Below are positions 34,147 to 45,165 of a DNA stretch of 64,000 nt, piece after piece (positions within the stretch are counted from its first letter, which is position 1; each line of letters opens with the position of its first letter). The DNA lies in the NCBI GenBank assembly GCA_000827265.1, contig KN834755.1, forward strand, positions 339,966 through 403,965, read 5' to 3'. The notes under the pieces are model-generated. The model was not told the origin of the DNA, did no database searches, and saw only the letters and a program-made list of their open reading frames with translations. The stretch comes from Collybiopsis luxurians FD-317 M1 (lineage: Eukaryota; Basidiomycota; Agaricomycetes; Agaricales; Omphalotaceae). The position numbers and the translations under genes were made by a program.

Positions 34147-35511
34147 TTACCAGAGTGCAAAATTTGGACGCGATGAGAGAGCCAGCCCCACGGTTCTCTT
34201 CTCTCTCAAAGATTTGTAATAATCATACCCTGCCTCGCATTTCGCCACCTCCACCTCCAGATCTTCTATTGCCTCCACATATTTCTCTCCGTGGAAGATG
34301 ATTTGCTTCTGCAGGCGCTTCCAGTAGTCATCGTTCACCTTGTCAAACCCCCACAAAACAATCATCTCCGCCATTTCACGTGTGCGATTCCATAACTTAT
34401 GGACGTCTGCTAGAATGTCTTCCCGAGGAAATTTATCTAGGCCAGGAAAATGGTATTCCTCCTCAAGATATTCCACGAGGGTTTCAGTCGCTTCTGCTGC
34501 CTCTCGTTCTAAATACCATGCTCTCTCTCGTGCTTCTTCAATCGCCTCCTGGAATGTCTCTCTCGGTAGGACGAGAATTTCTGCTAAGCGGAATGCAGCG
34601 GAGGCGATATCGTCTGTAATTCCCAACACCGGCTTTGATACTACCCACTTCTTGAAATTTCTCAGGAGCGAGATACGAGCTCCCTTCTCATCTCCACTGA
34701 ACCAATCTGCGGAATGGGACCTAGGCCAAACAACCTCGTGCACGCTGAAGCTCCTCGATTCAAACCTATGGAAAAACCAAGGTGGGAGTGGTAAATCTAG
34801 CCAAGGGGTCGCCTGATACTGCCCGGGTGAGTCGAAGGAGATGGTGTTGATAATGGTAGAAGCCGGAATTATTGCATAAACCAATACTTCCTGAGGATGG
34901 TTGGTCCATGCCGGAGCATAGGGGTCGTTCATCTGATTCCCCAATCGCAATAGCTCCATACCATAAAAGACCGTTCTGCTCTCGATTCCCAACTCGTCTG
35001 GCAACCGCAGCGATCTTTCGAATGCTAACAGCTTTCGTAGATCGATCACAGACATCCTGATTTTCTGTGCCCTATTTCTGTCCAAGATCCCCAACCTTTT
35101 GCGCTCGATAGCCTCTCCCACTGCCCACGCCCATAACGGCGTTGTAGAGATCCATGGAGCTCTCTCACCACGCTTTAGAGGTTTCTCTTTGTGGAAATTA
35201 CAAATGTGAGCTCTCACTTCCTTTCGAACATCCTGATTGTTGAACTGTATAGGCAAGCGTTCCCGTAATCTTGAATCCAATTCGATTTTTGATAGCATGA
35301 TGTCCTCGTCCCTGATATCTTTGATATAATGGAAACTTCGAGCGAGAAAGCCAGTCTCGTCATGGTAATCGACGGATGATTGTTCGTCGTGGACGCGAAA
35401 TAGGAAGGGAGTGGATCTGAGGATGCTTTCGTACATTGGGAGAGGGATACCCCGAATGTCAGGGAAAATAACCCGTTTCGGATTGTCAACGGCGAATTTG
35501 AGTCCTTCCAT
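34147..35511 (-). CDS. DUF7587-like protein T1
   Basis: Single-exon gene of 454 residues from the Met at 35511 (MEGLKFAVDNPKRVIFPDIRG), which lines up with the starts of T2 and T3. An in-frame Met at 35583 would add 24 residues. The N-terminal half contains STPFLFRVHDEQSS, RAPWISTTPLWAWAVGEAIER, SVIDLRKLLAFE, VFYGMELLRLGNQM and HPQEVLVYAIIPAS, a pattern I associate with the fungal DUF7587 domain. The C-terminal half is helical and charged (EEARERAWYLEREAAEATETL), probably coiled coil. The arrangement Arg (FRVHD), Ser-x-x-P (WISTTP) and PQE resembles the R-S-E layout of ADP-ribosyltransferase folds, which is inference. No signal peptide. GC-rich unlike the region to its right. Confidence 0.75.
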   Translation of the reverse strand: MEGLKFAVDNPKRVIFPDIRGIPLPMYESILRSTPFLFRVHDEQSSVDYHDETGFLARSFHYIKDIRDEDIMLSKIELDSRLRERLPIQFNNQDVRKEVRAHICNFHKEKPLKRGERAPWISTTPLWAWAVGEAIERKRLGILDRNRAQKIRMSVIDLRKLLAFERSLRLPDELGIESRTVFYGMELLRLGNQMNDPYAPAWTNHPQEVLVYAIIPASTIINTISFDSPGQYQATPWLDLPLPPWFFHRFESRSFSVHEVVWPRSHSADWFSGDEKGARISLLRNFKKWVVSKPVLGITDDIASAAFRLAEILVLPRETFQEAIEEARERAWYLEREAAEATETLVEYLEEEYHFPGLDKFPREDILADVHKLWNRTREMAEMIVLWGFDKVNDDYWKRLQKQIIFHGEKYVEAIEDLEVEVAKCEAGYDYYKSLREKRTVGLALSSRPNFALW

Positions 35512-35785
35512 GGCGGCTGCGGCTAACTCGGTCGGATGTCGAGGGAGTATGTGTTCGAAGGGGCGGGTGCAGCAACGGTCCATCTAGAATGCTCTTTAAA
35601 TGAGAAGGGTAGTATATACTCGTATGAATAGCACTGTCAGGAACTTTCTCCGACGACGGGCATGTATGAGCTTGGCATCGGTAGTCTATGTCTCTATATA
35701 ATGTACCCACACTCCCTTCCGAAACAGTGTTAACTTATATAGAACAATATGGCAAGGACGCTGTCATTCGTTGAACCTTGTTAGA

Positions 35786-36294
35786 TTAATCCAACTCTAG
35801 ATTCAATAAGTTTCTGTACTGAGTCCGAGTAATTAAGAGCTTTTCGGTGAAAGCTTTTGGCTTTTCTGCTTCCCTTGCAATAACCAGCTTTGACCAGAGG
35901 AACTCGACCCGCGGCATTGATCTTGATTTGCTTAGGATCACCAAGAATTGTATAGGTAGCATAGAAGAGTAAAAAATAAATAAATAAGAATCTTCAAGTC
36001 TAACAATGAACTGCGGGACGTAAGATTTCTCGAACGGAACAGGCAATCGTAACCGTAGCTCGGAATCCAGCTCGATTTCTGCTTCCCAGATGTTTTTGGC
36101 TCTCAGGTTCTCGATGTAACGGAAGCTTCGAGTGATCTCGGGATAGTAACCGGTGGGTGATTGTTCGTCGTGGACGTGCGATATAGGAAAGGAGTGGATT
36201 TAAACATGCTGTTGTACATTGGGAGAGGGCTACCGCGAAGGTCAGGGAAAGCAACACGTTTTAGATTGTCGGCGGCGAATCTGAGTCCTACCAT
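35786..36294 (-). pseudogene. Truncated duplicate of T1
   Basis: Starts MVGLRFAADNLKRVAFPDLRGSP (36294), clearly matching T1, and keeps STPFLYR. The frame is then lost in the region matching the DEQSS segment, and a later piece (AEIELDSELRLRLPVPFEKS) appears in another frame. Homology stops at about 35990 and unrelated sequence follows. The bases upstream of the start also match T1, so this is a tandem duplication of the 5' half. Confidence 0.75.
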
Positions 36295-37299
36295 GGCGGT
36301 CGTAGCTAACAGCTATTGGTTGAATGTCGGGTGAGGAGGAGGTTACAGGCGTGAGTGCGGCAGTGGTTCATCTAGATTGCTCCTTAAATGAGGATTACAG
36401 TAACTGCTTGAATGAACAGCCTTTCCAGGAACTATATTTGCGTCAACGATGTATTTTGGACATTTATAAGCTTGACGTTGCAGATAAAGCAAGATCGCTG
36501 TCAGTTGTCAAATTGGTGCGAAGTGTAACTTGCAAGAAGAGGCATCTGCTCACGTTATCTGAGCGCCTAATTTCTGGATTTCTTCGACCTCGTACTACCG
36601 CCGAGTCGTACTATCTCTTCTACCTCTTGTACCACGTCCATCTTCTGGCCAGTGATTCTACATAAACCCCTTCACAGCCTAGAAATCAGTACAAACATAC
36701 TCTCTTACTCGTTACGCGCACGACAATGCTCCTTTGAAAGGGCTGAAACTCGCCGCCGAAAGCATGTAAATTTCTAAATATTTCCGGGATCATAATACAA
36801 GTATCATATAGGGAGTCGAAATTTTACAGACAGTGATATCATTATCAGTTGCTAGTTAAGAAGTGTTGGGATTTGGAATCTTAGTGCTAAGGTGCGTATA
36901 CATTTGTGATGTGCATGGTCCTGCCTGAATTGCTTTGATTCAGAGGTTCGCCTTCGACGGTGCCATCCATCAGGCCGCATTTCGGGAGACCGATACGATC
37001 GTAAATTTAGACGACACTATCTTGCATGGCATCGAAAATTCGTGGTCCAAACGAAACGGTCAAGGAGCAATCATGCCTGAATCCGGTCCAACATGAGGCA
37101 CAGATTCTCTCAATTCATCGATTGCGTTTTCGACAGCATGGACAGCTGCTTACAGATGGGCATTGCTTTAGGTTCCGAAGATCGATCCGTTTCAAGAAAC
37201 TCAATTAACTATCACGAATACACATACTGGACTTTGAAGTATAGACATACGACGACGGTACCGAAAGCTTTGTTCGAATCAGCTCTCCTTGAACGTGGT
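36295..37299. other. Duplicated non-coding block
   Basis: From about 36545 onward this region matches 51478-52480 (shared words such as atctgagcgccta, ctcctttgaaa and cagaggttcgcctt). An open frame at 36324-36665 is not conserved in the second copy, so I do not call it a gene. Confidence 0.5.
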
Positions 37300-37988
37300 C
37301 TACCATTCACCCGAGATCGGTTCAGACACCGTTTCGGTAAGTTTCAATAAGAGTACCCTTGCCTCATTGTGTAGATGTAGGAGAGTTATCACTCGACTCT
37401 CGAGTTGTTTCATACATATACTCGCGCATAGATGACTGAATCGGGAAGGTTTCTCCGCCAAGAGCTGCTGCCTGATGTTCCCTTCGATCATGAGAGCATA
37501 GTTTGCGAGGTTCCAAAACTGGGCCTCGAGCCGTTTCACATCCGAGATGACGGCTGGCGACATCTCGACCCGAAGGTGAAACGGATCTCTTTCACTAGGG
37601 CCACCGAACAGTCAAGTAATTCAATCCATCGCATAAAGAAGATACCTACCCGCCTAGAGCAGCTCTGACCGCCTCGTGAAAATTCTGTAGATTTTCTGCC
37701 ACCACGAAGGATTCCTGGAAGAAGTTCCTCAACTCGTGAGCTTGACGAGTAAATGGTAAGCAGAGTTCAAAATATGACCTTTTCGAAATCAAACTCACTG
37801 GTTTGTTGACAAAATAACACATCAGATGCTGACACTGCGTTGTCAAATTTGAAGATACTTGCTATGCGCAAAGCGGAGAAAGGGTCGGTTTGATTAACGA
37901 GAACCCGTAAGCCCCGATTGAAGTAACCCGCACGGAGAGTGCTACCGAAAAAAATAACGAGGAAGAGGAACGCTAACACACGTCTCAT
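37300..37988 (-). CDS. Small secreted protein S1
   Basis: About 190 residues over three to five exons. Start at 37988 gives a signal peptide (MRRVLAFLFLVIFFGSTLRAG), then DPFSALRIASIFKFDNAVSASDVLF. After an intron come HELRNFFQESFVVAENLQNFHEAV, and after another SPAVISDVKRLEAQFWNLANYALM and LLHLHNEARVLLLKLTETVSEP, ending at 37300. The mature protein is helical and amphipathic. A splice acceptor lies directly before the ATG (ttacag/A ATG) with a possible donor near 38060, so the 5' leader probably has an intron. The decayed paralogue S2 at 52487-53168 supports the exon structure. Function unknown; secretion is the only firm inference. Confidence 0.6.
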
Positions 37989-38140
37989 TCTGTAAAATCG
38001 CAGCCTAGATCTAGGGAAACTAAGATCGCGGCATAACTCGAAGCATTGAAGGTATCTTTACCAGTTAGAAGGAAGCTTCTTCGTCTCAGATGGTGATATT
38101 AGAGTCTGGGGAAGGTAAGGAGAGCAAGGAAAGGGAGAGG

Positions 38141-38150
38141 GCTTATATAG
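38141..38150 (-). promoter_or_regulatory. TATA-like box upstream of S1
   Basis: Reverse strand reads ctatataagc, a good TATA match, about 155 bases upstream of the S1 start codon. The distance fits if the leader contains the suspected intron. Confidence 0.3.
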
Positions 38151-38496
38151 AGGAGGCGCAGCGTATATCCCCAAAACGATTGCAAAGCTTCTTTGTGTTT
38201 GCAAAGCGGGATTGTTTTGAATCAAGCTTCTTTTACTCTGAAGCCAAAGCCTCTTTGTTTTGTGCCAAGCGAACGTGTTCTCTAGGAGCAAACTTCTTAC
38301 GTATCAAAAGCTCTTTGTTTTCTAGGAACTGCTTCTTGCGCGCCAAGGTCTCAGCGTTTCTTTTTGATTGTGAGAGCCGGTAAAGTAAAATAAGCAGATG
38401 TTATAAAAACACGGCAGATATAAGTAGTAGTTGTCACCATTGAAAAAAAATTTTTGTCTCCATATTGTCTGTACCCCGTGTTACGGCTGTAATTCA

Positions 38497-38597
38497 CCTG
38501 TACCCTACTGTGGTACAGGAAATTTGGCCGTAGTTGGCCGTATTATGGGATGACCGTACCGTACATGGAAAAATTTTCCCTTACCATATACGGTACG
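38497..38597. repeat. Pair of hairpins in AT-rich spacer
   Basis: Two inverted repeats lie 35 bases apart. The first is cctgtacc (38497-38504) with ggtacagg (38512-38519), perfect arms and a 7-base loop. The second is cgtaccgtacatgg (38555-38568) with ccatatacggtacg (38584-38597), 13 of 14 bases paired. Both contain GTAC cores. They may mark the end of an old transposon, but no partner end was found. Confidence 0.5.
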
Positions 38598-39120
38598 TAC
38601 AGTGAAGAGCCCTACTGTCAATGTACTACTAGAGTTAATACCAGAAATGTTGGTACAGAGAACTGTGACGATTCTTGATATACTTGGTTCAAACTTGAGA
38701 AATTTGAGAGTCCTAAATGTTACACTAGTTGTCGCCCAAGAAGGATATTATAATGACAGCGGTTGTTACCCAGATGAGCACTTTCAGAAGAGGACGGGGA
38801 ATAGTATTTAGTAATACATCTGTATGGCACTTTCTGTTGTACTGTAGTTATAACTTGGAGCGCACCGGAATGAAAATTATAATTTTGAATGACTCGCTTG
38901 GGTTGATTTTTTGAATACTTGTTAATCCTTGTACTGACTCGCGTTGCGTTATGAGTGAAGACTCAGGTATCGATGTTCAATAAATAACGGAAACCTAAAT
39001 GCAAAAAGACAACTAGAAGTATTTATTCAGAAACCAAGCAAATATGCATTTCTACACTTTTTGAAGACAAATTAAAGGGGACCATACTATTTTCACTTCA
39101 TTTAGTAGCTGAATAATCTC
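38598..39120. other. AT-rich spacer; no gene seen
   Basis: Start of the AT-rich, CpG-poor zone. Short frames here have no support. Confidence 0.4.
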
Positions 39121-41672
39121 TTAGACCTCCTTTTGCCTTGTGGGATAAAGTAGTAGTAAAGTTTGTTGATCAAGATTTGCGTGTAACTGAGAGAGCGGTA
39201 AAGGCCGAGGGATCTCCGGATCGCAGGGGTGGGAGTGTGTCAGTGGCTGTGTGTCGAGATCAACAACATTTTGGCTTATTGGGTCAGAGCTAGTACCGAA
39301 AGTTGACTCAACACTAATTCCCAGATCAACCCTAACTATAATCATTGTAGGAGCAACTCCCTAAATGGAAATGTTGGATGCAGCATCATATAGGTAGGGT
39401 TTTCACCCTACAATGACTGTCAGTAATGGCTCGGCAGCTACAGTGCAGACCCTGGCAGCGGCAATAAGGCAGGGAATTAGCGCAAGAGGGTACAGCAAAC
39501 CCGACTCTAGACTAGAAAGAGAAAGTGTTTGAAACCTGAAATGTTTACTAATACGACAAAGGCTAAGACACACATCATTGAAACAACATTATCCATCCCT
39601 TTACTACCAGATGAATTATATCCCAGATGTTTCCGAGTAGTGCGGGATACCAGACCCTGGCAGCTAAATAATTGAAATTAGATGATAGTCTTTCCATAGT
39701 TTGAATATAGTACTTACCTATAAGACCTGCTAGAATAAGGTTGATTAGGAGATTCACTCCCAAGAATACCCCAAACAGCGTTGTTCCTGCATTGGCAAAA
39801 GTTTCTAATGATAACCAAGTCTTGAATGGAGATGATCAATTAATTTTGCTCAAAAGTCGCAGATGCAATGGTCATTCCTATGTGGTGAAACACATCTCAC
39901 TGGAGTCTTTACTTGATTGAATAACCACAACCTACTTGTGTTTATAGTAGAGATTATGGCAGGACCAATAATTACCCATTTTCTTGCGGCCCACATGATG
40001 TAATAATGATACAACATAACATAGCACTATCAGCAAAGGACTAAAATAAATAGCACAAATCCCTTTGAACTAACCAGTAAAGCATCTGCTACAACACTAT
40101 GGATGGTCATAGTTGAATTGCCAGTACTTATACCAGTCATAGCCACGCACTTTGCGGTAGCATAGATGCACCATGATGCAAGCCTAGATCATAAAATCTT
40201 GATGAATTATACTAAAATGAAGCTGATGAAGACCCACATGCCTAAGAATTTTTTAAAGGGCTGAATTGCTACCATCCATCACCAACTTGAAGAAATCCCT
40301 CTCTGACCCTTCTGCTGAGCTCATCTCCACAAAGCTCACTATAGCAAGAACTATCGTTGCAGTACTGAGAAGAAAGAGAATGAAAATCGACACTTGATAA
40401 AAATGCTGCCGCCCTTGTTGTTGAAGCTGGTGTCAAGCTATTATTTGTTTTGAAATAGCTTAGCAGATGTGGTAAGCACAGACTTTAGTAGTACACACAC
40501 CTATTGGGTTCTGCAGCTGATTAGTATTAGTAATAGTATCTTTTTACAGCTTCACTGTAGGGAGGTAGATAACTATCAACAGGATAACTAGCAGAAGCCT
40601 GAGCTGAGTAGCAAGAAGGATAATAATGAGTGTGATTTGGAAGGAACTGAGGCTGTGATTGTCTGGATATAGGTCAATGATGACCAGGTCTAGGATAGAC
40701 TGGGCACGTACAGGCCAGTGTATAAGGGTAAGGTGGGTAATAGGTTTGCTGATAATGGCAAGGATATGAAGGTAGTGGTGTACTTGGCAATAAAACTGGT
40801 ACTCTGTGAACTGGGGCTACTGTATTGTTCCGGTGAACTTTACTGTCTAAATAAGGAAAAATCTGTATAACTATCTGTGGTGCATTAGTATTTGTTTCCA
40901 ATTGCCAATGCTGATGTTGCATATATTGAAGGAATAAGAACTGAGCACTCAAGGTAAGAGTCAGTCCTTTTGAGAATGATAAGGAGCCGAGATTAATAGT
41001 CTTGTATTTCTTTTTATAAGCTATTGCGAAAACTTCCATCCAAAATTACAAGGCCAACTGGTACTGAGTCACAATGACTATAAGTAACCAGTATTGAAAA
41101 ATAACTAGACCTGAACTGTAATGTAAGGGAAGGGGGGGGGATAAAATCAAATTGATTTAGGGGGGCTGTTCCTACTGCCTTTACATACTGTTTCTACTGA
41201 ATTGCTTCCTTCTGTATACTTTGTTACCAATCCATCCGTGCTGTCTTACTCATCCTTTGTCTAAAGTTAAATTAGTCTCAAGTCAGTGATGTTACTAACA
41301 TTTGTCCTGGTCTGGAAAAGGTGAATTACCATTTATCCCTTTTAAGGAATTATGGATGGCAAGATACCATTATTCCAGCTTTGGTGATGTTGGAATACAA
41401 GGCGGAGGCTGAGGATGCTCTGTTAAAACATTGTGTTTGGCTGACACTGGAGGTAGGTGTAAAGTCTATGACTATATATGCCCCTGTATACAGCCAGTTT
41501 TTAAATCTTAAGCATATAACCTTTGGTATTCACCATAGAACAGTATATCAAACTAGTTGATTAAGCTAGATTGTTATTGAGCATTCCAGGAGAGAGACAT
41601 TGAACCCACAATTAATGTAATAAGTGCCGGCTGTACAAACTGATGAAAGGTAAACTTTGAGTCTGACTCCAT
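39121..41672 (-). pseudogene. 7-TM membrane protein copy P1, interrupted
   Basis: Exons of the P2-type 7-TM gene can be followed: start at 41672 (MESDSKFTFHQFVQP), the YIYLQ-like exon, LQQQGRQHFYQVSIFILFLLSTA, YYIMWAARKWVIIGPAIISTINT, GVNLLINLILAGLI, LESGLLYPLAL and IIVRVDLGISVE. It is broken in three ways: a 1017-base insertion inside the exon before LQQQGRQ (40430-41446), a frame loss after ATFEQ with a TAA, and a TAA near the end of the STAT exon. It cannot make the full protein. Confidence 0.75.
40430..41446. mobile_element. 1.0-kb insertion of unknown class in P1
   Basis: Comparison with P2 shows the exon word ctccagcttcaac is split here with 1017 foreign bases. CTG is present on both sides (40427-40429, 41447-41449), a possible 3-base target duplication. 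The ends share a short inverted repeat (gtgtcaagc against tgtcagcc). It contains a Tyr/Pro-rich open frame at 40674-41039 on the minus strand that I do not recognise. A 3-base duplication with weak ends is not enough to name a superfamily. Confidence 0.5.
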
Positions 41673-42361
41673 TATCACAGGCAGCCCTTTCGAGGTAGGC
41701 GAGATCGCAGCAAGGACACCAGTAAAAGGAAGCAAGTGACCTACTTATATGCAAGAGAAGCACTGCTTGAACTATATTCATTGATATAGATGCGCTTGGG
41801 AAAGATCTGATTAGGTGATTGAATCATGTAAGACAGGATACAATGATCCTGGAGATGATTAGGTGTTTATAAAGTTAATCCAACACTAGAAGGCTTCAGC
41901 TGCGAAGACGGAGACGCTATTCACTTCAATGAAGAAGTAGTAGGTGTTCACGCGGATACGCCACTCGACAACTCGTGTAACTATGATTCCGGGGGAATAA
42001 GACTCAGAGACATATTCTGTCGCAGAATGTCTGGCTTCAGGAAGGTCCCTGATCAAGAGCTAACTTTGGGTCTCTAATACATAATTGAAGGGAGCATACT
42101 CTGCTTTTGGGGGGAGCTTTCCTTCGGAGGGCATTACTTTAGTGTAAAGCAAGATAGACATAGTATGTTTGGAGTTTGATTAGGTAGATGAAGTAGCAAA
42201 TTGCGACTCACATGATGTGGCCAGATGGGCATAATGCCTGATTGGTTTTAGACCATTCCACAATAGATTGTCCTTCCTTCCTTCTGTGAATAGCAGTGTG
42301 GTGATAGATCGTAAGGAGAGCTGAAAATGCGACGCAAAGTGCGAAATCAAGTGCCTTGGAT
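41673..42361. other. Spacer upstream of P1; no gene seen
   Basis: The frame at 42180-42404 (-) has no recognisable content. AT-rich, CpG-poor sequence. Confidence 0.35.
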
Positions 42362-42430
42362 GGGGCAGTGGAGAATTTAACAAGCACCCTTTCCAAGTGT
42401 CCAAGCAAAAAGAGCAAAAAGATCCAAGAT
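42362..42430 (+). mobile_element. End of a second MULE-like element, CpG-decayed
   Basis: The stretch starting ggggcagtgga followed by atttaacaagcaccct and ccaagtgtccaagca aligns with the left terminal repeat of the element at 2325. Each CGAG there is CAAG here, the change expected from methylated-CpG decay. Downstream bases to about 42510 also resemble the inside of the first element (aaagct, tatgatac, ttatt). The opposite end was not found. Confidence 0.6.
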
Positions 42431-43415
42431 CAGAACTAGAGGAAAATGTTAATGTGGATTTAGGTTGCTAAAGCTGGTGAGCGGTATGATACGGACATTT
42501 ATTGCAGGTCATGAAACTGGATTTAACTCACCTACTCATGGAGATTACCTGCAATCAATCCCTCGAATGCTTTGGTATCAGACTACAAGAAGTTTAACAA
42601 GCAGATAAATTATGCACATCACATCAAATTCAGAATTCTCCCTACTTCAGATCGATACAAGAGCATCTTTAATATGATACAAAGAGGGTGTTGGAGGTTT
42701 TCAAGAGTGTGAGGTTTGATTTTGAGGGGAGGGAGGGTGGAAAGGGGCACTGATACTGGAAAGGGTACCGCCTGATGAGTTGAGGTAGAGTGTCTTTGTG
42801 TGTGTGTGTGCTGTGAGTTGGAGAGAGAGAGAGAAGAGGAGAAGAGAATGTTGAGAATAGAGGTCAAAGCTGGAGATACTGAGTAAGTCTTGCCCGGTCC
42901 TACATTTTATCCTTACCGCTTTGTTATGTTCCGTCTGCGGTGTCTATCCGCACTCGCAGTATTCTATTATATTTTTCCTTAAACTTATACCAGGTTCTTG
43001 GGTGCCCAGTGTATAGTTCTATATGACTCAAGGACAGTATTTATAGGTATTCATACATTCCTGCGCCCTCAATCGTTCACACTTATTCATGTAACTCTGA
43101 GGACTTTTACTTATGTAGTTCAACAGAGGAGGTCCCTGCCAAGGGATTACTGGGGGTGGAGCTGTTTGTCCTCCTCAATTCATAAGTATCACAGTGATGT
43201 TCAGTAGTATTTGACTTTTTTATGCCAGTTGAAGGATGCTGGTAAATGTATCGTACATAGAAATAATGTATGTTGAGCATATGGGTTGGTACTAGGTGTT
43301 AATGTTGAATAAATAACTGAAAAAAAAATTCATAGTTAAGGGATGAGGTATATATACATTTTTACACTTTGTGAAGACAAATTCAAGGGGACTATACTTA
43401 CTAAGTATCCCTATT
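42431..43415. other. Repeat-derived spacer with microsatellite
   Basis: No gene seen. Contains a (GT)n tract followed by a (GA)n tract at about 42793-42840. The first part is probably the body of the MULE-like relic. Confidence 0.45.
42793..42840. repeat. Compound GT/GA microsatellite
   Basis: About seven gt dinucleotides, a short break (ctgtgagttg), then six ga dinucleotides and a purine-rich end. Confidence 0.85.
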
Positions 43416-44997
43416 TCATCTAGTTAAAAGATCGCTCAGATTCCCTTTTCCTTTGTGGGACAAAGTTATGAAGCCTCCTTGCTGAAGATTCGCAGGTAAC
43501 GGAGGGAGTGGGAAAGGCCGAGCGATTTCGAAATCACAGAGATGAGAGTGTACCAATGGCTGTAATTCAATATCAAGAACACTGTTTTGGCTTACTGGGT
43601 CAGAGCTAGCACTAGCGGTGGCCTCGACACTGATTCCCAGATCAACCCTGACTATAATCATTGTAGGAGCAATTCCCTGATTGGAAAAGTTGGATGCAGC
43701 ATCATCATATGGAGAAGTTTCGCACCAGAATAATTGTCAGTAATGGATCAATTACTATTAAAGACTCGGTAACCGTGAGAAATGGAATAAGGCAGGAAAC
43801 CAGTGCGAGAGGGTACAACAATCCCGACTCCAAACTAAAAGGAGAAAGAGCTCAAAAACAGTGTTTAGGATGACAAAAGCTAACACCCTGATACGCACAC
43901 CATTGAAACAACATTATCCATCCCCTTACTATTGGATGAAGCATATCCCAGATGTTTCCGAGTAGTACGGACTATATACCAGAGCCTGCCAGCTGAGATA
44001 ATTGAAAATTGAGTGACAGTTTTTCATAGTACCAAATTTGAATATAGTACTTGCCTATAAGACCTGTCAGGATAAGATTGGTTAGGAGATTCACTCCTAG
44101 GAATGCCTCAAACAGTTTTGTGTCTGCGTTGGCAATAGAGAAATGGTCAATCATGCTACTAGTGCTCATTGATTTTTGTTCAAAAGTCACAGATGCAATG
44201 GCCATTCCTATGAAGTGGTGGGACGTGTCTCACTAAAATCTTTTCCTCACTGAATGACCACAACTTACCTGCATTTATTGCAGAAATTATGGTAGGACCA
44301 ATAATCACCCACTTCCTTGAAGCCCATAAGATGTAACAACGATACAGCTTGACAGAGTGGTATCAGCAAAGGAAAATGAATGGTGGAAATCCAATTTAAA
44401 CTAACCAGTAACATATCTGCTACAACACTTTGGATGGTTATAGTAAAAATTATTAATATATACAATCATAACCACTGACTTTGCGGCAGCATAGACACAT
44501 CGTGATGCAAGCCTGGATGATGAAATCGTGATGAATTGTAAAAAGAAGCTAAACAAGGAGACCCAAATACCTACCAAATTTTTTGAAGAGATGAATCGGT
44601 ACCAACTTCCGTCAACTTGAGGAAATCATCTATTGACCCTTCTGCTGAGCATATCTCCACAAAGCTGACTATGGCGAGAACCATCGCTGTAGTACTAAGA
44701 AGAAAGAGGAGAAAGATTGACACTTGATAAAAATGCTGCCGCCCTTGTTGTTGAAGCTGGAGATAAATGTAAAGTCCAAGTATGACTATATATGCCCCTG
44801 TAGTATATGTTCTGTTTGTAAAATTATGCATATACTACTCTTAAGAAATCACCATAGAACAGTACTTCAAACTAGTTAATTAAGCTAGATTGGTATTGAG
44901 TATTCCAAGAGCGAGAAGTTTTACCCACGATTAGCATAACAAGTAACGGCTGTACAGTCTGATGAAAGATGGATTTTGAATCTAGCCGTATCTCCAT
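43416..44997 (-). CDS. 7-TM membrane protein P2 (apparently intact)
   Basis: All exons of the family can be joined in one frame: MEIRLDSKSIFHQTVQP (start 44997), FEVLFY, GAYIVILGLYIYLQLQQQGRQHF, QVSIFLLFLLSTTAMVLAIVSFVE, KIWLASRCVYAAA, NVVADMLL, LYRCYILWASRKWVIIGPTIISAINAG, MAIASVTFEQKS, GVNLLTNLILTGLIAG, RLWYIVRTTRKHLGYAS, VLESGLLYPLALVSCLIPF, and GIAPTMIIVRVDLGISVE, with a polar tail ending at 43416. That gives seven hydrophobic segments and about 350 residues. The layout matches the small agaricomycete 7-TM family ending in GIAPTLIMVRV, whose function is unknown and which is not a typical GPCR. Some splice sites are non-ideal (one acceptor reads ccaaag). The gene lies in CpG-poor DNA, so it may be silenced. 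Confidence 0.65.
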
Positions 44998-45108
44998 TAT
45001 CGGCCCTTTTGAAGTTGTGGATATTGAGGTAAGGATAGGACAAGGGAAGCAAATGGCCTACTTTTTATATGAGCCGAGAAGCACTGTTTTGAATGCAGAA
45101 CTGATTTC

Positions 45109-45165
45109 GTACTTGATGATGTCGGAAATGATGATTATGAATCATTTCTGACATCATCCAAGTAC
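45109..45165. repeat. 24-base inverted repeat (hairpin)
   Basis: Arms 45109-45132 and 45141-45165 pair over about 23 of 25 positions around the 8-base loop gattatga. It lies about 110 bases upstream of the P2 start codon. Confidence 0.8.

Noticed and set aside
34340..34816. Plus-strand frame opposite T1
   Set aside because: Shadow of the T1 gene, not kept in the T2 or T3 regions.
35511..35583. Extending T1 upstream to the Met at 35583
   Set aside because: The 24 extra residues are not matched by T2 or T3, whose starts align with the Met at 35511; kept only as an alternative.
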